From positions 1-64,000 of the forward strand of contig NZ_QGNA01000008.1 of assembly GCF_003173615.1 (NCBI RefSeq): a stretch of DNA of 64,000 nt, given 5' to 3'. This stretch comes from Falsiroseomonas bella. Lineage in GTDB: Bacteria; Pseudomonadota; Alphaproteobacteria; Acetobacterales; Acetobacteraceae. Below the pieces are notes generated by a model. The model had not been told where the DNA came from and made no database searches. It saw only the letters and a program-made list of their open reading frames with translations. Shown here piece by piece: positions 42,382-51,066 of the stretch. The translations under genes were made by a program, and so were the position numbers. The stretch's first letter is position 1. Each line of letters begins with the position of its first letter.

Positions 42382-43876
42382 GAGCCATCTCGCGCAGCGC
42401 CGCGCGCTGCACCTTGCGGCCGTTCGGGCCATCGGTGGTGGGGAATTCTGCAAGGGTCACGAAGCGGGCCGGAACCTTGAAGCGCGCGAGGCTGCGCTCG
42501 CAGGCGGCGTGGAGCGCGGCCTCGTCGTAGGCGGCGCCGGGGATGAGAAAGGCGATGGCGCGGCCATCCAGCGCGACGACCTGCGCGGCGGTGACGCCCG
42601 GCTGCGCGAGCAGGAAGGATTCGATCTCCTCCGGCGACACGAGGAAACCGCCGAGCCGCAGCGCATCGCCCGCGCGGGTGAGGAAGCCGAAGCCGCCTTC
42701 CGGCTGCGCCTCCGCCAGATCGCCGCTGCGGAACCAGCCCTCGACGCGGGCGCGCGCCGTCGCTGCCTCGTCGCCCAGGTAGCGGTCGAACAGCGACGGG
42801 CCGCGCAGCAGCAACTCGCCATCCTCGGCGATGCGGAAGGCGGCCTCGGCGCTGGCGGGGGTGCCGCCGCCGACGGCGGCATGGGGGCCGGCGGGGTCCT
42901 GCAACGCGAAGAGCGCCTGCGCTTCCGAACTGCCATAGACGCCGCGGACGGCGAGGTTGAGCGCGGCGGAGGCCGCCATCACGCGCTCCGCATTGCCGTG
43001 GAAATTGGCGAAGCCGGTGAAGGCGAAGCGTGCATAGGGGCGGCCGGACGCAGCCTCGGCCAGCATCAGCAGCAGGTCGTCGCCGCCGACGAGATGCGTG
43101 ACCCCTTCGCGCCGGATCAGCGCATCGGCCGCAGCGGCGTCGAAGCGCTCCATCGGGTGGATCGCGGCGCCGCCGGCCAGCGCGGCCATTGCCGCCGCAA
43201 GCCCGAAAGTGCCGCAGAGCGGGACGGCGGCGAGGAAGGCCGCACCCGGCGCCGCCGTGCCGATGCGCGCCGCGACGTCCTGCGCGTGGGTCGCGATGCT
43301 GCGCTGGCGATGCAGCACGAGCTTCGGGCCGGCGGTGGTGCCGGAGGTGGTGAAGGTCAGGCAGTCGGCATCCGGCGTCGAGCGGTCGGCCTCGTCGGCG
43401 CCGCGCAGCGCGGCGAAGGGCAGCACAGGCAGGCCTGCGAGCGCGCCTTCGCCCAGCGCATCCACGCCGATGGCGAGGCGGAGCGAGGCGCGGGCCTCGG
43501 GCGGGACGCTGCCGAGGATCGCATCTGCGTCCACGGCGGGAAAATCGCGCGCGACGGCGATGGCCTTGGGTTGCGCGCCGGCCAGCAGCGGCGCGAGCTC
43601 AGCCGCGCGGAAGCGCGTGTTGAGCAGCACCGCGCAGGCGCCCCGGCGTGCAAGCGCCAGCAGCAGCAGCAGGAAACCGGGGCGGTTCGGCAGGAAGAGC
43701 GCGACGCGGTCACCCGGCCCGATCCCGGCCGCCGCGAGCCCGCCCGCGATGCGCCGCACAGCCCCCGCCACGCCCGCCCAGTCGAAGCCGGGCAGCGCCG
43801 CCCCGCGCGGGTTTCGCGCGGCGGTCGTTTCGAGCAGGGCGGGAAGGGTGGCGGGGCGCGCCATGCCGGCCATCAT
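42368..43876 (-). CDS. AMP-dependent acyl-CoA synthetase/ligase
   Basis: The 502-residue adenylate-forming enzyme has the P-loop-like TFTTSGTTAGPKLVLHRQRS (about residue 173-192), an A5-like VYGSSEAQ, the GWFRSGDLAEAQPEGGFGFL hinge region and a C-terminal KVQRAAL with the expected catalytic Lys. It activates a carboxylic acid, perhaps long-chain or aromatic, to acyl-CoA or acyl-AMP. Three in-frame ATGs (43876, 43873, 43864) are candidates; I chose the first, with GGCGGGA upstream. It is divergent from hyuB by 75 bases and precedes an MFS gene that overlaps its stop. Confidence 0.85.
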   Translation of the reverse strand: MMAGMARPATLPALLETTAARNPRGAALPGFDWAGVAGAVRRIAGGLAAAGIGPGDRVALFLPNRPGFLLLLLALARRGACAVLLNTRFRAAELAPLLAGAQPKAIAVARDFPAVDADAILGSVPPEARASLRLAIGVDALGEGALAGLPVLPFAALRGADEADRSTPDADCLTFTTSGTTAGPKLVLHRQRSIATHAQDVAARIGTAAPGAAFLAAVPLCGTFGLAAAMAALAGGAAIHPMERFDAAAADALIRREGVTHLVGGDDLLLMLAEAASGRPYARFAFTGFANFHGNAERVMAASAALNLAVRGVYGSSEAQALFALQDPAGPHAAVGGGTPASAEAAFRIAEDGELLLRGPSLFDRYLGDEAATARARVEGWFRSGDLAEAQPEGGFGFLTRAGDALRLGGFLVSPEEIESFLLAQPGVTAAQVVALDGRAIAFLIPGAAYDEAALHAACERSLARFKVPARFVTLAEFPTTDGPNGRKVQRAALREMARGAR

Positions 43877-43951
43877 GGTCCCGCCCCGGCCGCGCCGCCA
43901 GAGGCCCGCCCGCGGCTTGACGCTGCCCGCGCCGGGCATGAGCCTTTCCGT

Positions 43952-45589
43952 ATGCAGCCCGATCCCGTGACCCTCGCCGTGCTCGAGAACCGCTTCCGCG
44001 CCATCGTGGAGGAGATGGGCGAGGCGCTGCTGCGCACCGCGACCTCGCAGATCCTGAATTCCTCGCGCGATTTCTCGATCGCGTTGTGCGATGCGCAGGC
44101 CCGGCTTGTGGCGCAGGCGGATCACATACCCGTGCATGTCGGCGCCATGCCCTTCGCCGCCGCGGCGGTGCTCGAAAGCTTCGGCGCGACGATGCAGCCG
44201 GGCGAGACCTATCTGCTGAACGATCCCTGGCATGGCGGGAGCCACCTGCCGGATCTGACGATCGTCCTTCCCGTGTTCGGGGACGGCGCGCTGCGGTTCC
44301 TGACGGTGGTGCGCGCGCATCAGTCCGACATCGGCGGCGCGACGCATGGCGCCTACAACCCCGCCGCCTTCGAAATCTGGCAGGAGGGCATCCGCACCCC
44401 GCCCATCCGCCTCGGCGAGGACGACGCGCTGCGCGAGGACCTGGTCGCGATGCTCGCGCTGAACACGCGCATCGCGCGGGACTTTCGGGGCGACCTGATG
44501 GCGATGTGGGGCGCGGCGCGGCTGGGTGCGAAGCGCGTGCAGGCGCTGCTGGCGGAGCATGGGGCGGTCAAGCTGGCCGCGGCGTCCGATACGATCCTCG
44601 ACCTGTCGGAAGCGCATGCGCGGCGCATCATCGCAAGCTGGGAAGATGGCGAATACTTCGGCGAGGCGACGCTCGACGATGACGGGCACGGCGCGCAAAA
44701 CATCCCGATCCGTGCGCGCGTGACGAAGCGCGGCGGCGACATCACGGTGGATCTTTCGGAGTCGTCGCCGCAGGTGCGCGGCTTCGTCAATTCCTCCTGG
44801 CCCAACACCGTCAGCGCCGCGCGCATGGCGCTGGCCTATCTGCTCGACCCCGAGGTCGCGAAGAACGACGGCGCCTTCCGCCCCCTGACCGTCGTCGCGC
44901 AGGAGGGCAGCATCGTCCGCCCGCGCGAAGGCGCCGCCGTGACCCTCTGCACCAGCCACTGCTCCAACGAGATCGTCGAGGCCATCGTCAAGGCCCTCGC
45001 CCCCGCCTGCCCCGAACGCGCCATGGGCGGCTGGGGCCGCCGCTTCCGCGTCGCCATCGCCGGAGAAAACCCGAAGCGCGGCAAGAAGTTTGTCTGGCAC
45101 CTGTTCCACGCTCGCCCCGGCGGCGGGGGGCATGCGAAGGGCGATGGCTGGTCCTGCGCCGGCGAGTGGCATTCCGCCGGCGGCCTGAAATTCGGCAGCG
45201 TCGAGATGGCCGAGGCCCGCTTCCCCCTCTTCTTCCGCCACCACGAATTCCGCCCCGGTTCCGCCGGCGACGGCACCTTCCGCGGCGGCCTCGGCGCCGA
45301 GCTGGAACTGGTGATCGAGACGCAACAGCCCGCGATGGCCAACACCGCCGGCGACGGCATCCGCCACGGCGCCGCCGGCATGCTCGGCGGCGCGGACGGC
45401 GCCCCGCACCGCTACACCCTGCGCCACGCCGACGGCACCGAGCGCGACCTGCGCACCAAGGAAACCGGTGTCGAGCTCCGCCCCGGCGACGTGCTGGTGG
45501 TGCGCTCCGGCGGCGGCGGCGGCTGGGGCCCGCCCGATAAGCGCGACCCCGCGCTGCGCGACGCCGACGCGAAGGAGGGCCTGGTCTGA
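43952..45589 (+). CDS. hyuB: hydantoinase B/oxoprolinase family protein
   Basis: The 545-residue protein begins MQPDPVTLAVLENRFRAIVE, the characteristic HyuB start, and continues with RTATSQILNSSRDFSIALCD, LLNDPWHGGSHLPDLTIV (about 87-105) and late AMANTAGDGIRHGAAGMLGG. It forms one half of an ATP-dependent amidohydrolase or carboxylase complex with HyuA (N-methylhydantoinase, 5-oxoprolinase or acetophenone carboxylase-like). The start ATG 43952 excludes a long antisense-derived frame upstream. The stop overlaps the hyuA start (TGATG). The substrate is undetermined. Confidence 0.9.
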   Translation: MQPDPVTLAVLENRFRAIVEEMGEALLRTATSQILNSSRDFSIALCDAQARLVAQADHIPVHVGAMPFAAAAVLESFGATMQPGETYLLNDPWHGGSHLPDLTIVLPVFGDGALRFLTVVRAHQSDIGGATHGAYNPAAFEIWQEGIRTPPIRLGEDDALREDLVAMLALNTRIARDFRGDLMAMWGAARLGAKRVQALLAEHGAVKLAAASDTILDLSEAHARRIIASWEDGEYFGEATLDDDGHGAQNIPIRARVTKRGGDITVDLSESSPQVRGFVNSSWPNTVSAARMALAYLLDPEVAKNDGAFRPLTVVAQEGSIVRPREGAAVTLCTSHCSNEIVEAIVKALAPACPERAMGGWGRRFRVAIAGENPKRGKKFVWHLFHARPGGGGHAKGDGWSCAGEWHSAGGLKFGSVEMAEARFPLFFRHHEFRPGSAGDGTFRGGLGAELELVIETQQPAMANTAGDGIRHGAAGMLGGADGAPHRYTLRHADGTERDLRTKETGVELRPGDVLVVRSGGGGGWGPPDKRDPALRDADAKEGLV

Positions 45590-47664
45590 TGCGCGCGCCC
45601 TATCGCATCGGCGTGGATGTCGGCGGCACCTTCACCGACGTCGTCTGCATCGGCGCCGATGGCGAGACGCTCCTCGTCAAATCCGCCACCACGCCGCACG
45701 ACCAGTCCGAAGGCGTGCTCGACGGCCTGCGCCTGCTCGCCAGCACGCTGCACCTGACGCTCGCCGAACTGCTGGAAGTGACGGAGCGCCTGGTCCACGG
45801 CACCACCGTCGCCACCAACGCCCTGCTCGAACGCCGCACCGCCCGCGTCGCGCTGCTCACCACCGAGGGCCATCGCGACGTCATCGAGATGCGCGAGGGC
45901 CTGAAGCCCGAGCGCTACGACCTCCGCCTGCCCACCCCGGCACCCCTCGTCCCGCGCCACCTGCGCCTGCCGCTCCGCGAGCGCATCCGCGCCGATGGCA
46001 CCACCGAAATCCCGCTCGACGAAACCTCGCTGCAAACCGCCATCGCCGCGCTGCGCGACGAGAAGGTGGACGCCGTCGCCATCTGCCTGCTGCATGCCTG
46101 GCGCGACCCGCGGCACGAGACGCAGGCCGCCGCCGCCATCCAGGCCGCGCTGCCCGAGGCCTACGTCACCCGCTCCGCCGACGTGCTGCCGCAGATCAAG
46201 GAATACGAGCGCTTCAGCACCACGGTCGTGAACGCCGCCGTCGGTCCCATCGTCGCGCGCTATCTCGGCCGGCTGCAGCAGCGCCTCGACGCCGCCCGAT
46301 TCCACGGCCCGCTCTTCGTCATCCTCTCCCATGGCGGCGTTGCGCCGGTGGAGGAAGCGCAGCGCCTGGCCGCCGGCACCGCCCTCTCCGGCCCCGCCGG
46401 CGGCGTCGCCGCCGCGCTCGCGCTCGCCCGCGCCGGCCTCGGCGACAACCTCGTCACCTTCGATGTCGGCGGCACCTCCACCGACGTCGCCCTCGTCGCG
46501 AATGGCGAGGCCGCGCTCGGCAAGGGGCGCGAGGTCGGCGGCCAGCGCATCGCGCTCGAGAGCCTGGACATCGTGACGCTCGGCGCCGGCGGCGGCTCCC
46601 TCGCCTTCGTGGATTCGGGCGGGATGCTGCGCGTCGGCCCGCGCAGCGCCGGCGCGGTGCCCGGCCCCGCCTGCTACGGCGCCGGCGGCACCGAGCCCGC
46701 GGTGACCGACGCCAATCTGCTGCTCGGCTACCTCGACCCCGATCGTTTCCTGGGCGGCCAGCGCCGCCTCGACATCGCCGCCGCCGAGGCCGCCGTCGCG
46801 CGCCTGGCCGCGAAACTCGGCATGGACCCGATGGCATGCGCCGCGGGCATCCACCAGCTTGCGAATGTCGCGATGGCCGAGGGCATCCGCGTCGCCACCG
46901 TCCGCCGCGGCGTCGACCCCCGCAATTTCACGCTGCTCGCCTTCGGCGGCGCCGCCGGCCTGCACGCCTCCGCCGTCGCGCGCGACCTGGGGATGACGCG
47001 CGTGGCCGTGCCGCTGCTGGCCGCGGGCCTTTCGGCCTGGGGCATGCTGCAGACCGATTTGCGCTACGAGGTGTCCCAAAGCCTCGCCGACGCATCAGGC
47101 CTGCCCGCCGAGGAGTCCGTGCGATCCTTCTTCGCCGCGCTCGACCAGAAGGCGCGCGCGCGGATGGCGCGCTGGATGACCGGCACGCCCGAGCTGCGCC
47201 GCAGCGCCGACATGCGCTACGGCGAGCAGGTTTTCGAAGTTGCGGTGCCGCTGGACGGCGTGGACTGGGACAAGGCCGGCCTGCCCGCCCGCATCGCCGA
47301 GGCCTTCCACGCCCGCCACGAGGCGCTGTTCACCTACGCGCTGCGCGGCGAGGAGGTGGTGCTGGTCACCGCCCGCGTCGCCGCCGTGGGCAAGCTGCCG
47401 CCCCGCCCCGCGCCCCCGCGCCCACCGCGCGGCGCCTCCGCGCCGATGGGCCTCCGCCGCGCCCGCATCGGCGGCGCGTTTGTTGAGCTGCCGGTCTGGA
47501 GTTTTTCCGAGTTGGCCCCGGACCAGCGCGTGGAGGGGCCGGCGATCGTGGAGAGCGACACGACGACCGTGCTGCTGCTGCCGGGGGATTCTGGGCGGTT
47601 GGATGGGAGGGGGTGGTTGGAGGTGGCAGTAGATGCCGCACCAGCACGACTGAGCGAGCCCTGA
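45589..47664 (+). CDS. hyuA: hydantoinase A/oxoprolinase family protein
   Basis: The 691-residue ATP-using subunit has the N-terminal nucleotide-binding motif YRIGVDVGGTFTDVVCIG, then LVHGTTVATNALLERRTARV (about 66-85), FDVGGTSTDVALV (about 289-301) and the DPRNFTLLAFGGAAGLHA segment. It phosphorylates or activates the substrate, and HyuB completes the reaction. It is translationally coupled to hyuB. The divergent acyl-CoA ligase beside them might process the product, but this is unproven. The 3' end is followed by an AT-richer accessory patch. Confidence 0.92.
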   Translation: MRAPYRIGVDVGGTFTDVVCIGADGETLLVKSATTPHDQSEGVLDGLRLLASTLHLTLAELLEVTERLVHGTTVATNALLERRTARVALLTTEGHRDVIEMREGLKPERYDLRLPTPAPLVPRHLRLPLRERIRADGTTEIPLDETSLQTAIAALRDEKVDAVAICLLHAWRDPRHETQAAAAIQAALPEAYVTRSADVLPQIKEYERFSTTVVNAAVGPIVARYLGRLQQRLDAARFHGPLFVILSHGGVAPVEEAQRLAAGTALSGPAGGVAAALALARAGLGDNLVTFDVGGTSTDVALVANGEAALGKGREVGGQRIALESLDIVTLGAGGGSLAFVDSGGMLRVGPRSAGAVPGPACYGAGGTEPAVTDANLLLGYLDPDRFLGGQRRLDIAAAEAAVARLAAKLGMDPMACAAGIHQLANVAMAEGIRVATVRRGVDPRNFTLLAFGGAAGLHASAVARDLGMTRVAVPLLAAGLSAWGMLQTDLRYEVSQSLADASGLPAEESVRSFFAALDQKARARMARWMTGTPELRRSADMRYGEQVFEVAVPLDGVDWDKAGLPARIAEAFHARHEALFTYALRGEEVVLVTARVAAVGKLPPRPAPPRPPRGASAPMGLRRARIGGAFVELPVWSFSELAPDQRVEGPAIVESDTTTVLLLPGDSGRLDGRGWLEVAVDAAPARLSEP

Positions 47665-47701
47665 GGCTTTCGGCTGAAGTAGGGGCTCGCTTGCCTTCTG
47701 T

Positions 47702-48463
47702 TTATGCGGCAGCCGCGGCACGATAGTCAGTGTCGGACTGGCCACCTTCAATAATCCGAGCGCCGGAGCGCGAAAGCAGGGTTAGGCGGGGTCCAAGCTC
47801 TCGCTTACTGCGAACGACGCCAACTAGCCGCGGCGGGTTAGGCAGAGCCGCGAGATCGTCGAAGGCCGCGTTCGCGCGCCAGACGGAGTTGGGATGCGAG
47901 CCTACAGCCTGAAATGCCGTGATTTTACCGCCGACCACGACCGTGGCTGTAACCTCCCAACTGATTGTCGATGCGCCGACCACGGTGGCTCCATCTGTCT
48001 GCACCGCGGGCTCCCCAAATATAGCAACGAGCCTTTCCGCGAGGTAGTCGACGATGCCGTCCTCGTCTTCATCACGCATCCTCGCATACACGCGATCCGC
48101 AATCTGCCATGAGGCCATCGCGACATCAGCGATGGCACGATAAAGCTGATCCACAGGTGCATCTACGAAGACGGCGCGAGAGTTGCGCTGGACGCCCAGT
48201 TCTTCGGTCACGGTCGCCGCCGTCCGTGCGAACGATCGGGCTGCGCCAACAGCATCGATCTCCTGGAAGGCGAGCCCATTGTCGCTCACGCGAAAAGTGC
48301 CCGCACTGAACTGATCGACGCGGACGGCAACCCCTGAACCGCTCGGGTAAATGAGGGGAAGCCTCACAAAACTCGCATCTCTCCAGTGCTGGACGGACAC
48401 AAGATCGCTCGCGACAGCTCGCACCGCCTCGGCGACAACTGTATTTTCAGCGACATCGCTCAT
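47702..48463 (-). CDS. DUF1828-like protein in a low-GC cassette
   Basis: The 253-residue cytoplasmic protein carries AVRVDQFSAGTFRVSDNGLA (about residues 46-65), which resembles DUF1828, a domain found in phage, plasmid and island genes with no settled function. The first 45 residues and the acidic RDEDEDGIVDYLAERLV stretch look helical. GC content is clearly below that of its neighbours, with many AT-rich codons. It is the second gene of a two-gene unit, starting 10 bases after the stop of the gene at 48474-48989. The pair lies between hyuA and vapBC. No catalytic motif is recognised. Confidence 0.65.
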   Translation of the reverse strand: MSDVAENTVVAEAVRAVASDLVSVQHWRDASFVRLPLIYPSGSGVAVRVDQFSAGTFRVSDNGLAFQEIDAVGAARSFARTAATVTEELGVQRNSRAVFVDAPVDQLYRAIADVAMASWQIADRVYARMRDEDEDGIVDYLAERLVAIFGEPAVQTDGATVVGASTISWEVTATVVVGGKITAFQAVGSHPNSVWRANAAFDDLAALPNPPRLVGVVRSKRELGPRLTLLSRSGARIIEGGQSDTDYRAAAAA

Positions 48464-48473
48464 CGCTCTGTCC

Positions 48474-48989
48474 TCACAGTAGCTTGTATTCCCAACCCGG
48501 TACTGGAACAGTATCTATATTACTGATTTTGAACTCTCTTCCAACGTAAGTACGCAGCGCAGAAAAATCCTGTAGCGACTCTGCAATCGGCATGGCGACT
48601 GGCAGGTTGTGCCTCTTCATTCGCGCTTGTGTTTCATGCCAATTGAGAACGAATGCGTGGTTGTGTGTGTCGCCCACGCGGCGCCCCGCCCACTCCGTGC
48701 CATGCCGAGGCTGGTTGGTATGACCACCGCTGAGCGCCTTCCAGTCAATGCGCATCAGCGGGATGCGCCGCCGCGCGAGGTTCGTCGACACCCGCACCTC
48801 AAACGTAACATTGCAGTCGGGGCGATACCTAAGAAATCCGACATGCAGGATAAGGCCGGGTTCCACTGACCCGCCTATCTCCAAAGGCGCATCAATCCAG
48901 CAATACTCCGTGTCAGCGTCGGGAGGGGACCAAGTCGGTTCAATTGGGATGCGCTTCTCGGCCGCAGCGAGTCGCTGAAAGGGATGCAT
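48474..48989 (-). CDS. uncharacterised 171-residue protein, low-GC cassette
   Basis: Starting at ATG 48989 (MHPFQRLAAAEKRIPIEPTW), the protein has no signal peptide or membrane segment. It is beta-rich in the centre (LILHVGFLRYRPDCNVTFEV), where it also has His-containing WAGRRVGDTHNHAFVLNWHE. No family is recognised with confidence. The coding sequence is strikingly AT-rich at its 3' end (23 of 60 bases G+C in 48481-48540, against about 70% for the rest of the window), which suggests recent horizontal transfer. It is followed after 10 bases by the DUF1828-like gene and is probably cotranscribed with it. Confidence 0.65.
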   Translation of the reverse strand: MHPFQRLAAAEKRIPIEPTWSPPDADTEYCWIDAPLEIGGSVEPGLILHVGFLRYRPDCNVTFEVRVSTNLARRRIPLMRIDWKALSGGHTNQPRHGTEWAGRRVGDTHNHAFVLNWHETQARMKRHNLPVAMPIAESLQDFSALRTYVGREFKISNIDTVPVPGWEYKLL

Positions 48990-49054
48990 GCCGCTACCGT
49001 ACCGATTTTGGCCAGTGATTTCGAGGCGCGATGCCACCGCCGCCCGCCACACCC

Positions 49055-49426
49055 TCACCCCTCTGCCGGCATCGCCAGCCCGAGCCGTCCCGCCACCGCC
49101 GCCAGCCGCCGGTCGCCGCTCCACAGCAGCGCGCCCGGCGTCAGCGCGGCCGAGGCCAGCAGATGCGCGTCCACATACCCGATGCCGGCGCCCGCCAGAT
49201 CGTGCTGCTCGATGAACCCGAGCACTTCCTCGGGCTCGGCCATCACCGCCTGCGGCAACTCCCGCAGCAGCCGCAGCACCGTGGCGCGCTCGGCGATGCG
49301 GCCGCAGGCCAGTTCCCCGATCACGAAGGCATGGCCCAGCACCAGGCGCGACTCCAGCAGGCGCCGCAGCCGCGCGTCGCCATGCCGGAAATGCGCGATC
49401 CAGATGCCGGTATCGACCAGCGTCAC
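49055..49426 (-). CDS. vapC: VapC-type PIN-domain toxin
   Basis: The 123-residue PIN-domain ribonuclease has acidic active-site residues at D5 (LVDTGIW), E38 (VIGELA), D86 (GYVDAHLL) and D104 (WSGDRRL). VapC toxins cleave tRNA or rRNA when freed from VapB. The start overlaps the end of vapB (ATGA), a typical toxin-antitoxin arrangement. It lies next to the low-GC cassette, in what looks like an accessory patch. Confidence 0.9.
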   Translation of the reverse strand: MTLVDTGIWIAHFRHGDARLRRLLESRLVLGHAFVIGELACGRIAERATVLRLLRELPQAVMAEPEEVLGFIEQHDLAGAGIGYVDAHLLASAALTPGALLWSGDRRLAAVAGRLGLAMPAEG

Positions 49427-49635
49427 GCCTCGTCCTTCGCGGCGGGCGCGCTGCGCCGGCGCGGGATGTCCGGCAACTCCGGCATGGTGCCGCCCAGCAG
49501 CGCGAGGCGCCGCGCCGCCTCGCGCTGGATCAGCGCGTCCAGCGCCTCCCGCACCAAAGCGGAGGTCTCCTTGATGTCGGTGAGTTCGCGCGCGCGCTGA
49601 ATCAACGCGTCATCAATGGCAAGCGTGGTCCGCAT
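49423..49635 (-). CDS. vapB: VapB-family antitoxin
   Basis: The 70-residue protein begins MRTTLAIDDALIQRARELTD, the ribbon-helix-helix-like start of VapB antitoxins, followed by the helix ETSALVREALDALIQREAAR and a C-terminal toxin-binding tail. The C-terminal tail would block the VapC active site, and the N-terminal part would bind the operator and repress the pair. The overlapped stop and vapC start support translational coupling. Confidence 0.9.
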   Translation of the reverse strand: MRTTLAIDDALIQRARELTDIKETSALVREALDALIQREAARRLALLGGTMPELPDIPRRRSAPAAKDEA

Positions 49636-49674
49636 GGCGATCTGTCCACAGCGGTCGAGGCACAGGATTTGACA

Positions 49675-50172
49675 TCAGTCGATGCCGCATTCAATGCCGG
49701 TTGGAAGCCGCCGCGCGACGACGCCCGAGCCTGCCCCGCTCAGCCCCCCGCCACCTTCCGCGGCCTTCGCGCCGCCGCGCGCCCTTCCGCCCGCCGCGCC
49801 CAGCCGCGCAGCCATCCAGGCCTTCGATCCCAGCACGCCCTCCAGCAGCGCCGGCACATGGAAATCGGCGTCCAGCCGGGGGAAATGGATGCCGAGGCCG
49901 AGGGCCTCCACCTCGATCACCGCCAACTCCTCCCGCGTCGCGCCGGCCAGACCCTCCGCATCGCGCGGCGCGAAGCCGATCTCCACGCCGGTGGTCAGGC
50001 GCACGATCACCCGGTCGCGGCCGGCATCGTCATGCGCGCTCTCGGCGCGCGGCCCGCGCAGCCGCGCACGGCACGCCAGCGCGTCGGAGGTCCGCTCGCG
50101 GTCCTCCAACCTCCCACTGTCGGAAGGCTTTACACTCCCCTGCCCCCGGCACCGACGAGGTCCGCAAGTCAT
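49675..50172 (-). CDS. DUF2442-domain protein
   Basis: On the minus strand, the sequence IVRLTTGVEIGFAPRDAEGL, then IEVEALGLGIHFPRLDADFH and LLEGVLGSKAWMA, gives the DUF2442 pattern (a small domain often found beside DUF4160 in toxin-antitoxin-like pairs). From ATG 50172 it would have 165 residues; a TTG at 50109 preceded by GGGAGG would give 144 and fits family length better. The C-terminus is a Gly/Ala-rich tail. No DUF4160 partner was found upstream. It lies next to vapBC. Function unknown. Confidence 0.7.
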   Translation of the reverse strand: MTCGPRRCRGQGSVKPSDSGRLEDRERTSDALACRARLRGPRAESAHDDAGRDRVIVRLTTGVEIGFAPRDAEGLAGATREELAVIEVEALGLGIHFPRLDADFHVPALLEGVLGSKAWMAARLGAAGGRARGGAKAAEGGGGLSGAGSGVVARRLPTGIECGID

Positions 50173-50286
50173 TGTCACCTCATCGGTTCCATTTGCGGCA
50201 CACGTCTTGCAAAGCGGCTCGTAGGACGTCGCCCGGCGGAATCGCGGCCCAAGGGTGGGCATCGCGAAGCCGGGCAGGGATGCGAC

Positions 50287-50976
50287 ATGACGATGCAGAC
50301 ACTGAAGCGCACGCTGGCGGCAGCGGGAATCGCACTTGGCATGGCCTCGCCGGCCGCCGCCGCGCCCATCGAACTCTGGGCGCAGTTCAACATGCCGCCC
50401 ACCGGCAGCTTCGGCGCGATCTCCGTCCCGCTCACCACCAGCAGCTTCGGCATCGGTGGGGTGGGTGGCCCGGCCCCCTCGCAGGCGGTCCTTGAGGCGG
50501 TGCTCGGCTCGCTCACCGGCATCCGGATCGGCGGCATGGGGAATGCGGTCAGCTCCGGCTTCTTCACGACCGCCTTCGGCTTCGACATCGGCGTCGTGCA
50601 GCTCGGCAGCGGCCCCAGCGAGCCCGCCACCGGCTTCGGCACCTTCGGCCCGGTGAACAGCGTAAGCTCCGGCACCGCCAGCGGCGTTCCCACCCTCGGC
50701 GTGTCCAGCTTCTCCTCGACGCCCGGCACGATGATCGGCTTCGTCCTCTCCGCCGGCTACCTCGGCGACCAGTCCGCCCGCGCGGGGGAAACGCTCTTGT
50801 TTGCCTTGCGGCCCGGGGCAGGATTCTTCGTGAACCCCGCCTATGTGGCCGATGGTGGCCGCGTGATCCTGTTCGGCGACGACACGGTGGTTGGGGTGCC
50901 GGCACCGGCCAGCCTCGCGCTGTTCGGCCTTGGCCTGCTCGGCCTCGCCACGCTGCGCAGGCGGGGCGCGGGCTGA
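50287..50976 (+). CDS. PEP-CTERM-type exported protein
   Basis: The 229-residue protein starts with a signal peptide (MTMQTLKRTLAAAGIALGMA to PAAAA, about 26 residues). The body is Gly/Ser-rich and beta-rich, with IELWAQFNMPPTGSFGAISV at the mature end. The sorting tail is VPAPASLALFGLGLLGLATL followed by RRRGAG. It is the third such protein in the window. The exosortase that would process it is not in the window. Function unknown. Confidence 0.85.
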   Translation: MTMQTLKRTLAAAGIALGMASPAAAAPIELWAQFNMPPTGSFGAISVPLTTSSFGIGGVGGPAPSQAVLEAVLGSLTGIRIGGMGNAVSSGFFTTAFGFDIGVVQLGSGPSEPATGFGTFGPVNSVSSGTASGVPTLGVSSFSSTPGTMIGFVLSAGYLGDQSARAGETLLFALRPGAGFFVNPAYVADGGRVILFGDDTVVGVPAPASLALFGLGLLGLATLRRRGAG

Positions 50977-51066
50977 TCGGCAGGCTGCGGCCCCGGCCAC
51001 CCTGCCGGGGCCGCACCCGAGGAATTTCGACTCGATACTAGGATTGTTTTCCGATATGCTGAGGGG

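Noticed and set aside
34120-42480. Very long plus-strand open frame (2786 codons) opposite pbpC and the alpha-2-macroglobulin gene
   Set aside because: It is an antisense shadow of GC-rich genes: the reading is Arg/Ala/Gly-rich with no domains, while the minus strand carries clear proteins.
42230-43951. In-frame extension of the hyuB open frame by 574 codons
   Set aside because: It is the antisense of the acyl-CoA ligase gene; the family N-terminus MQPDPVTLAVLENRF begins at 43952.
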